From positions 1 through 10,995 of the forward strand of contig CAJOMB010000039.1 of the NCBI GenBank assembly GCA_905235615.1: a DNA stretch of 10,995 bases, written 5' to 3'. This stretch comes from an uncultured Bacteroidales bacterium. GTDB lineage: Bacteria; Bacteroidota; Bacteroidia; Bacteroidales; UBA932. Shown here piece by piece: positions 5,025 through 10,995 of the stretch. Numbering within the stretch: position 1 is the first letter of the stretch; every line of letters starts with the position of its first letter. The notes beneath the pieces were generated by a model. That model was not told where the DNA came from. It made no database searches and was given only the letters and a program-made list of their open reading frames with translations. A program made the translations under genes and the position numbers.

Positions 5025-5720
5025 TTAGATAATCCCCATCCTGTCGATGGCGGCGAGGTATTCGCCCACTTCCGCCGCCACCTCCTCCTTGTCAGCAAAG
5101 GCCTCCCGGCACCAGGCGGAGAGAGGGCACTCCGGGCATTTGGGATTGCGGGCCGTGCAGACGTAGCGGCCGTGGAGGATGAGCCAGTGGTGGGCGATGG
5201 CGCGCTGAGACACAGGAATGTGCCGCTCCAGATCCAGCTCCACGGCGCGGGGAGTGGAGCCGTCGGAGAGGCCCAGACGGTGCGAGACGCGGAACACGTG
5301 TGTATCTACGGCTATCACCGGCTGGTCGTACACGATGGAGGCAATCACGTTGGCGGTCTTGCGGCCCACGCCCGGCAGCCGCATCAGCGCGTCAATGTCA
5401 GCGGGAACGGCGCCGTCATAATCTGCCACCAGCATCTGCGCCATGGCAATCAGGTGCCGCGCCTTGGCGTTGGGGTAGGACACGCTCTTCACGAAGGGAT
5501 AGACTTCGTCAAAGGAGGCCGCCGCCAGTTTGTCGGCCGATGGAAAACGCGCAAACAGCGCCGGCGTCACCATATTCACCCGCTTGTCCGTGCACTGGGC
5601 GGAAAGAATGACCGCCACCAAAAGTTGGAAGGGATTGGCGTAATGCAGCTCGCTCTGGGCTACGGGCCTGTTCAGGGCAAACCATTCAAAGATGGCGTTG
5701 TACCGTTCTTTCCTTGTCAT
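5025..5720 (-). CDS. nth: Endonuclease III (DNA glycosylase/AP lyase)
   Basis: This 231-residue base-excision-repair enzyme removes oxidised pyrimidines and cleaves the abasic site. The helix-hairpin-helix LPGVGRKTA (115-123) supplies the catalytic lysine K121, and VDTHVFR (138-144) the catalytic aspartate D139. The C-terminal [4Fe-4S] loop C-x6-C-x2-C-x5-C is complete (C188, C195, C198, C204). Length is close to the usual 210-230 residues. Its ATG shares one base with the ftsE stop (TGATG), so it is probably translated from the ftsE transcript. Pieces of this gene occur, deleted and inverted, at 3327-3386. Confidence 0.96.
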   Translation of the reverse strand: MTRKERYNAIFEWFALNRPVAQSELHYANPFQLLVAVILSAQCTDKRVNMVTPALFARFPSADKLAAASFDEVYPFVKSVSYPNAKARHLIAMAQMLVADYDGAVPADIDALMRLPGVGRKTANVIASIVYDQPVIAVDTHVFRVSHRLGLSDGSTPRAVELDLERHIPVSQRAIAHHWLILHGRYVCTARNPKCPECPLSAWCREAFADKEEVAAEVGEYLAAIDRMGII

Positions 5721-6412
5721 CAGAACTCCACGTCAATGCCTTCGTCCACCACCTCTTCGCAGTGCTCTGAGGTGCAGGAGAATACGCGCCCGGGGTATTT
5801 TTCGAAAATGGCTCGGTTGTGGGTGACCATGACGATGGCGGTGCCGCCGGCGTTCAGGTCCTGCAGCAGCTGCAGAATCTCGTCGGCCGTCTCCGCATCC
5901 AGGTTGCCGGTGGGCTCGTCGGCCAAAATCACCGGCGGGTGGTTCAGCAGGGCGCGGGCGATGGCGATGCGCTGCTGCTCGCCGCCGGAGAGCTGATGCG
6001 GCATCTTGTGGGCCTTGGTACTCATGCCCACGGCCTTGAGCACCTCCTTGATGCGCCCGTCAATCTCTCCGCGCTCCTTCCATCCCGTGGCACGGAGCAC
6101 GAACTCCAGGTTGTCCTCCACGCTGCGGTCTTCGAGCAGCTGGAAGTCCTGGAACACTACGCCCAGGCGGCGCCTGAGGAAGGGAATGTCCTTGCTGCGG
6201 ATTTCCGTGAGGTCGTAGCCGCAGGCGCTTCCTTCCCCTTTGAGGAGTTTGTTCTCCGCCGTGACGGTGCGGATGATGGAGGTTTTTCCGGAACCTACCT
6301 TGCCCACAATGTAAACCAGATCTCCGGGCATTACGTCCATGTTGAGTCCGTACAGGACCACGTTTTCACCGTTCAGGATGTCGGCGTCTTTGAAATGGAT
6401 AAGCGGTGTCAT
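5720..6412 (-). CDS. ftsE: Cell division ATP-binding protein FtsE (ABC transporter ATPase)
   Basis: This 230-residue ABC ATPase has Walker A GKVGSGKTS (37-45), a Q-loop at Q88 (VVFQDF), signature LSGGE (141-145), Walker B VILADEP (161-167) and H-loop H198. The family FtsE works with the membrane protein FtsX at the septum to control peptidoglycan hydrolases. The N-terminus MTPLIHFKDADI and short length fit FtsE rather than a LolD or MacB subunit, but these are close relatives. No ftsX follows; in its place is nth with a 1-nt overlap. I chose ATG 6410-6412: an upstream in-frame start at 6565 would add a non-family extension and cross both promoters of the divergent region. A TATATTTG box lies 25 nt upstream. 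Confidence 0.88.
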   Translation of the reverse strand: MTPLIHFKDADILNGENVVLYGLNMDVMPGDLVYIVGKVGSGKTSIIRTVTAENKLLKGEGSACGYDLTEIRSKDIPFLRRRLGVVFQDFQLLEDRSVEDNLEFVLRATGWKERGEIDGRIKEVLKAVGMSTKAHKMPHQLSGGEQQRIAIARALLNHPPVILADEPTGNLDAETADEILQLLQDLNAGGTAIVMVTHNRAIFEKYPGRVFSCTSEHCEEVVDEGIDVEF

Positions 6413-6437
6413 ACTGTCAAATTCCCACAAGTTCCCG

Positions 6438-6445
6438 CAAATATA
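6438..6445 (-). promoter_or_regulatory. -7 box for the ftsE-nth operon
   Basis: The minus strand reads TATATTTG, matching TAnnTTTG, giving a predicted leader of about 20 nt before the ftsE ATG. No clear -33 TTG is seen. It supports the downstream start chosen for ftsE. Confidence 0.45.
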
Positions 6446-6459
6446 ATCAGAATTTTTTG

Positions 6460-6467
6460 TAATTTTG
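6460..6467 (+). promoter_or_regulatory. -7 box for the TPR protein / barrel operon
   Basis: TAATTTTG matches TAnnTTTG and ends 6 nt before the ATG at 6474, so the mRNA would start at or next to the start codon. No good -33 element is visible. It lies back to back with the ftsE box in a 61-bp divergent region. Confidence 0.45.
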
Positions 6468-6473
6468 TAGGAT

Positions 6474-9386
6474 ATGAGAAAAACCATCTTCGCCTTAGCG
6501 GCTATCCTGATTGCGCAAAGCCTCGGAGCACAGCATGTGCAAAGGGCGGCAGAGTTATACAACAAGGGTTTCTATGCAGAGGCCGTGCAGGCCTTGGAGC
6601 AGGACAAATCGGCCACGGCGGAAGCCTACCGGGCCCTGAGCGCCCTCCAGCTCAAAAGCGAAGGGGCGGGCGCCAAGGCCGATGCCTTTATGAAGAAATA
6701 CCACGAGCATGCCCTGGTGCCCCAGGTGCGCTTCCTAAGGGCGCAGAACCTCTTTGACGAGGGTAAGTACGAGGAGGCCGCCGCGCAGCTCCGGGACATC
6801 AAGCCCGCCAAGTTGCATGCGGACCAGCTGCCGGAATACCGCTACAAGCTGGGTTACGCTGCCTACAGCTACGGAGACTGGGAGGCCGCCATGCCATGGC
6901 TGGAAGCCGCCACGGAGCCCTATTCGGACTATTCCGCCCCGTCGGCCTTCACCCTGGGCTACATCCATTATGCCCGGAGCCACTTCCAGGATGCCGAAAA
7001 ATGGTTTGACAAGTGCAAGAGGGACTACCGCTTCAAGGAACCCTCGCTCTACTATATCCTGGAATGCCGCTTCAACGAGAAAGACTATGACTACGTAATT
7101 GCTCACGGGGAAGAGGTGATGGCGCAGGTCTCTGAAGACCGCCGTCCCCGCCTGAGCCGCATCCTCAGTGAAAGCTACCTGGTGAGGGGCGACGTGGACA
7201 AAGCCCGCGAATACTATGAAGAAGGCGTTGGCGGGGGGGCGGAGAACCGCTCGGACCACTTCCGCGCCGGAGAAATCGCCTACCTCTCCAATGACTGGCA
7301 GGGCGCCGTGGAGCGCTTCCTCCAGATGGGGGACCGGGCGGATTCCCTGGGCCAGATCGCTTCCTATCAGATGGGCTTCAGCTACATCCAGCTGCACAAC
7401 AAGGTGGCCGCCATGCAGGCCTTCCGGGAGGCATCGGCCCAACATTTCCAGGCCGATATCCAGGAAGACGCCTTCTATAACTACGCCAAGCTGGCCTTCG
7501 ACCTGGGCAAGGATACCGGCCCCTTCTCCGAGTACCTGAAAAAATACAACCGCCGCAACGACCAGATTTATTCCTACATGGCCATGGCGGCCCTTACCCA
7601 CCACGACTACGAGGCCGCCGTGGAGGCCTACGACCACATTGACGAGCTGGACAGCCGCATGAAGGCCAATTACATGAAGGCCTACTTCCTGCGCGCCCGC
7701 GAGCTCATGGAGACGGGCTCCTGGCGACTGGCCACCCCGCTGCTGAAATCGGCCTCGTGGTACAGCCCCAGGACGGAAGGCTTCTACCAGCTGTCCCGCT
7801 ATTATTTGGGAGAATGTCTGTACCGTGACGGCCAATGGGCCGATGCCCGCGCAGAGTTCACAGATTTGTATAACCGCAGCGCCCTCAGGGGCCAGGCAGA
7901 GGGACTCCAGCTCCCCTATAACATAGCGTACTGCTATTTTAAGGAAGGAGACTACACCCAGGCCCTCAAATGGTTCAACAAGTACCTGGAAGGCCGCTTC
8001 CCGGAGGCCGGCGAAGACGCCTGGACCCGTGTGGCGGACTGTTTTTTCTTCTCCGGAGACTACAAGACGGCCTTGGATGCCTATCAGCAGGAGATGGAGC
8101 TTTATCCCGGCAGCCGCACCCTGTATCCGCGTTACCGCGCCGGTGTGGCCAGCGGCCTTTTGGACAAGAACAAGCAGAAGGTGCAGATTCTGGAACCCGC
8201 CCTCCAGGCCGATCCGGCCACGCCCTACTACGGGGAGGCCCTCTACGAACTGGGCCGGGCTTATGTGGCCGTGCGGGACCGTGAACACGCCATACAGACC
8301 TTCCAGAGCCTGAACAGCACCACCACCAACGCCTCCCTGAAAGACCTCGTGCTCCTGGAGCTGGGCATGGTGGAGCGAAACGCCGGCAACAGGGCCCGGG
8401 CGCTGGAATACTATAAGGAAGTGGTTTCCCGCGGCGGAGAACACCGGGAGGACGCCCTGCTGGCCATCGAGGCCATCTACCGTACCAGCCGGGACCCTGA
8501 CGGCTACCTGGCCTATGTGAACAGCCTGGGAAGCAGCGCCGGCCGCACCGAAGAGGAGAAGGAGGAAGTGTACTTCTCCAGTGCGGAGCAGGCCTACCTT
8601 GCCGGAGACTACGCCGGTGCCCAGGGCACGCTCACGTCCTATCTTCAGAAATATCCCCAGGCCGCCTATGCCGCCAAGGCCTACTTCTACCTGGGCGAGT
8701 GCAGCCGCGAATCCGGTGCCAAGGAGCCTGCCATGGACTACTACCTCCGCGCCATGCAGGAGGGACTGGACGGTGCCCTGGGTGAGAGCGCACTGGCCAA
8801 CTACGCCAAGCTTAACTACGAGACAGGCCGATACGGCAAGGCCTTCGGCGCCTACGAGGAGCTCAGGGAGACCGCCCGCCTGGAAGCCAACCGCCACGAG
8901 GCCCTCCTGGGCCTTATGCGCAGCGCCTTCCGCGCCAAGGAATGGGCCGATGCCATCCCTGCCGCCGAAACCGTCCTGAATACCTTCAAGGATGCCTCCC
9001 TGGCCCGTGAAGCCCGTTATGTGAGGGCCAAGTCCCTGCTGAGCACCAGCCGCCGCGAAGAAGCCTTCCGGGACTTCCAGCTGCTCTCTAAGGAGCCTTC
9101 CACGGACGAGGGCGCCGAAGCCACCTACCTCATCATCGAAGACCTGTACAACCGGGCGGAATTCGATTCCATCCAAAGCCGCGTGTACCAGTTCTCCGAG
9201 AAGGCCGGCGGCCAGAACTACTGGCTGGCCAAGGCCTTCATCGTGCTGGGAGACTCCTTCGCCGATCAGGGCAACCTGTCGCAGGCCCGCGCCACCTTTG
9301 AGAGCATCCGAGACGGTTATACGCCCCAGGGCCCCCAGGACGACGTTATGGACCAGGTGAACCTCCGTCTCAGTAAACTGAATTAG
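6474..9386 (+). CDS. Large secreted tetratricopeptide (TPR) repeat protein
   Basis: The product has 970 residues. Residues 1-19 form a signal peptide (MRKTIFALAAILIAQSLGA, likely cut before Q20; no lipobox Cys), so the protein is exported to the periplasm. The rest is almost all TPR-like helical hairpins, about 25 units by eye. Examples are AAELYNKGFYAEAVQALEQ near the N-terminus, GDYTQALKWFNKYLE in the middle, and AFIVLGDSFADQGNLSQARA near the C-terminus, where the units resemble BamD/YbgF-type TPRs. No enzymatic motif is seen. TPR solenoids usually act as protein-binding scaffolds. The stop is 2 nt before the ATG of a beta-barrel outer-membrane gene, so the two are surely co-transcribed and may form a periplasmic-scaffold/outer-membrane pair. 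The specific function is not recognised. The start is ATG, 6 nt after a -7 box. Confidence 0.88.
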   Translation: MRKTIFALAAILIAQSLGAQHVQRAAELYNKGFYAEAVQALEQDKSATAEAYRALSALQLKSEGAGAKADAFMKKYHEHALVPQVRFLRAQNLFDEGKYEEAAAQLRDIKPAKLHADQLPEYRYKLGYAAYSYGDWEAAMPWLEAATEPYSDYSAPSAFTLGYIHYARSHFQDAEKWFDKCKRDYRFKEPSLYYILECRFNEKDYDYVIAHGEEVMAQVSEDRRPRLSRILSESYLVRGDVDKAREYYEEGVGGGAENRSDHFRAGEIAYLSNDWQGAVERFLQMGDRADSLGQIASYQMGFSYIQLHNKVAAMQAFREASAQHFQADIQEDAFYNYAKLAFDLGKDTGPFSEYLKKYNRRNDQIYSYMAMAALTHHDYEAAVEAYDHIDELDSRMKANYMKAYFLRARELMETGSWRLATPLLKSASWYSPRTEGFYQLSRYYLGECLYRDGQWADARAEFTDLYNRSALRGQAEGLQLPYNIAYCYFKEGDYTQALKWFNKYLEGRFPEAGEDAWTRVADCFFFSGDYKTALDAYQQEMELYPGSRTLYPRYRAGVASGLLDKNKQKVQILEPALQADPATPYYGEALYELGRAYVAVRDREHAIQTFQSLNSTTTNASLKDLVLLELGMVERNAGNRARALEYYKEVVSRGGEHREDALLAIEAIYRTSRDPDGYLAYVNSLGSSAGRTEEEKEEVYFSSAEQAYLAGDYAGAQGTLTSYLQKYPQAAYAAKAYFYLGECSRESGAKEPAMDYYLRAMQEGLDGALGESALANYAKLNYETGRYGKAFGAYEELRETARLEANRHEALLGLMRSAFRAKEWADAIPAAETVLNTFKDASLAREARYVRAKSLLSTSRREEAFRDFQLLSKEPSTDEGAEATYLIIEDLYNRAEFDSIQSRVYQFSEKAGGQNYWLAKAFIVLGDSFADQGNLSQARATFESIRDGYTPQGPQDDVMDQVNLRLSKLN

Positions 9387-9388
9387 CC

Positions 9389-10995
9389 ATGAAGAAAGAA
9401 CTCATCATACTGGCCCTCCTGCTGTCCTCAGGAGCCGCCCTCGCCCAAAACCTGAACCCGGTGGTGGAGGTTACCAACGTGTATGCCCGCGAGGCCACGG
9501 GAATCGAGAAACCTTCCCAGCTCAAGGCCCTGCCGGATTCCGTGTTCAAGTTCAACCTGGACTTTGACTACAGCGTGAAGAGCACCCCTTATAAGGGTGC
9601 CTACGAGTTTAATCCCTACTTGGTGACCATGCGTCCCGGCGCCCGCCTGAGCGGAGAGCAGAAGTTCTATCTGAAGGCCGGAGCCGGTTATACCCTCCAC
9701 CCGGAGGTGGACCTTGTGTGGAACCCCGTGAGAACGCGGAATTTCCGCTTCAACGTTTACGCGCTGCACAACTCCTACATGGGCTCTTTCCGGAATGTTT
9801 CCAAACAGGACGGTGTTTTTGCCTGGGACGGCAGCTTCCGGCAGGGGAACGGTATGAATGCCCGCACCCGGGCCGGCATGGACTTTCTGTACGCCTTCAA
9901 GGGCGGGGAACTGTATGCCGACCTGCAGTACCGCAACGTGGCGGCCACGGACTTCTTCCGGGCGGCGGATCCGTCCATCCTCATGCACCACAGGGGGCAG
10001 CTGCGGGCCGGAATCCAGAACAGCCCCGGCGCCCGCTTCCTGTATGGCGTAAACACCCGCGTAGCGTACCTGAAAGGCCCGGCAGACGATGAACTTCACA
10101 CGGTGACGGACCTCTCCTTAGGCTTCCGCGCGGGCCGGAGCGCCTTCCGTGTAGGGGCCGGTGCAGAGACCGTCTCCTTCGGCGGTAGCTTCGGCCTCAA
10201 GGCGGAGGCATCCCCGCACTACGTACTCTCCAACGGGCGCTTCAACATGGACCTGGGCGTGAAGTTCTCCTTCGTGTTCCGTTCGGATGACACGGTGTAC
10301 CCCTTCAAGTCCGGCTTCATCTTCCCGGACGTGCATATCTCTTACCGCATGGCAGATGCCGTGGTGCTGCAGGCGGCCGCCACGGGCGGAGACCGCTTGA
10401 ACAGCTACGACTCCCTTTTGGAGCGGAATCCCTACCTGGCGGGCTGTCTTTGGCACCGGGACGTGACCGTGGAACGCTTCAACGTCATGGCCGGGCTGCG
10501 CGGCAGCGCGGCGGGCCGCTTCTCCTACGACCTCAGGGCCGGCTATCAGCTGGTTTCCAACGAGTTCGGCTGGAGCTACTACAACAACGGAGATTTCTCC
10601 ATGGCTTATGTGAGCCCCCTGAGCACCATCTATGGCCAGTTGCAGATAGGCTGGAACTCCGAGCACTGGGATGTATCGGCCTTTGTACGCTATGCCTATA
10701 CGCCCATGCCCAATTTGGAGACGGAGGTGGAGAAGAATGTCTTTGCTCCGGCCATTCTCCGCGGAAACGGACACATCTACTACAAGTGGGGCGGCCGCAT
10801 CAAGCTGGGCGCCACGGCGGAGGGCCGCAGCAAACTCCGGAGCCATACTCCCGTGCCCGGTTACATAGACCTGGGAGCCTATGCGGAGTACGCTTTCGGA
10901 CGTCGGCTGGCTTTCTGGCTCAAGGGCGGCAACCTCCTGAACCAGAGCATCCAGCGCATCCCCTTCGTGGTGGAAGGCGGCATCTATGGAACTGC
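9389..10995 (+). CDS. Outer-membrane beta-barrel protein (3' end beyond the window)
   Basis: An open frame of 535 codons runs from ATG 9389 to the window end with no stop; I translated it through without a frameshift. Residues 1-19 are a signal peptide (MKKELIILALLLSSGAALA, cut before Q20). The rest alternates short amphipathic stretches with aromatic ends, as in barrel strands: YLKAGAGYTLHPEVDLVW, LYADLQYRNVA, IYGQLQIGWNSEHWDVSAF, and near the end LAFWLKGGNLLNQSIQRIPF. That last block resembles the closing strands of TonB-receptor-like barrels (a 'GxNLLN' turn), but no plug domain or TonB box is seen, so it is not an ordinary TonB-dependent receptor. Probably only a few C-terminal residues are missing. 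It follows the TPR gene by 2 nt and shares its promoter. Confidence 0.82.
   Translation, partial: MKKELIILALLLSSGAALAQNLNPVVEVTNVYAREATGIEKPSQLKALPDSVFKFNLDFDYSVKSTPYKGAYEFNPYLVTMRPGARLSGEQKFYLKAGAGYTLHPEVDLVWNPVRTRNFRFNVYALHNSYMGSFRNVSKQDGVFAWDGSFRQGNGMNARTRAGMDFLYAFKGGELYADLQYRNVAATDFFRAADPSILMHHRGQLRAGIQNSPGARFLYGVNTRVAYLKGPADDELHTVTDLSLGFRAGRSAFRVGAGAETVSFGGSFGLKAEASPHYVLSNGRFNMDLGVKFSFVFRSDDTVYPFKSGFIFPDVHISYRMADAVVLQAAATGGDRLNSYDSLLERNPYLAGCLWHRDVTVERFNVMAGLRGSAAGRFSYDLRAGYQLVSNEFGWSYYNNGDFSMAYVSPLSTIYGQLQIGWNSEHWDVSAFVRYAYTPMPNLETEVEKNVFAPAILRGNGHIYYKWGGRIKLGATAEGRSKLRSHTPVPGYIDLGAYAEYAFGRRLAFWLKGGNLLNQSIQRIPFVVEGGIYGT

Noticed and set aside
4989..5996. 335-codon open frame on the plus strand across nth and ftsE
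   Set aside because: It is antisense to two genes with complete catalytic motifs, and its translation has no family features.
5720..6565. Longer ftsE frame starting at 6565
   Set aside because: The extension does not resemble any FtsE N-terminus, would overlap the divergent TPR gene and crosses the predicted ftsE promoter; the start at 6412 is preferred.
6735..9176. 813-codon open frame antisense to the TPR gene
   Set aside because: It is a mirror of GC-rich codon bias: it lies wholly inside a well-supported gene, has a low-complexity Gly/Val/Leu/Ala-rich composition, no recognisable domain and no promoter.

Overview
The window looks like a chromosomal segment of a fairly GC-rich member of the Bacteroidota, probably Bacteroidales. 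Three things point there. Promoters have the Bacteroidota -7 box TAnnTTTG and the starts show no convincing Shine-Dalgarno sequence. The methyltransferase belongs to the PG_1098 (Porphyromonas) type. A long secreted TPR protein is paired with an outer-membrane beta-barrel. I cannot fix genus or species from the sequence alone.

Left part (1-3324): the C-terminal end of a probable lpxB runs into the 3' end of an oppositely oriented tRNA-Ala(CGC) gene. Next comes a minus-strand phosphohexomutase whose terminator hairpin coincides with the tRNA promoter. A divergent gene for a PG_1098-type class I SAM methyltransferase follows. The intergenic promoters of these two genes overlap. Four copies of a roughly 29-bp REP-like palindrome lie here: one in the mutase 5' leader and three inside the methyltransferase reading frame, where they are translated as extra residues.

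Middle part (3325-5024): a more AT-rich island holds an AbiEi/AbiEii-type (type IV) toxin-antitoxin pair on the minus strand with a 4-nt overlap. On the left it is flanked by an internally deleted, inverted scrap of the nearby nth gene and by a 22-bp hairpin. One hairpin arm recurs, slightly altered, on the right side of the island. This suggests inserted or rearranged DNA.

Right part (5025-10995): nth (endonuclease III) and ftsE (cell-division ABC ATPase) form a minus-strand pair with a 1-nt overlap. Divergent from ftsE is a 970-residue secreted protein made almost entirely of TPR-like repeats. It is followed after 2 nt by an outer-membrane beta-barrel protein that is cut by the window end. 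The TPR protein and the barrel are probably co-expressed and may work together in the cell envelope; their exact function is not recognisable. No CRISPR array, rRNA or transposase gene was seen. No gene-free stretch exceeds 300 bases.
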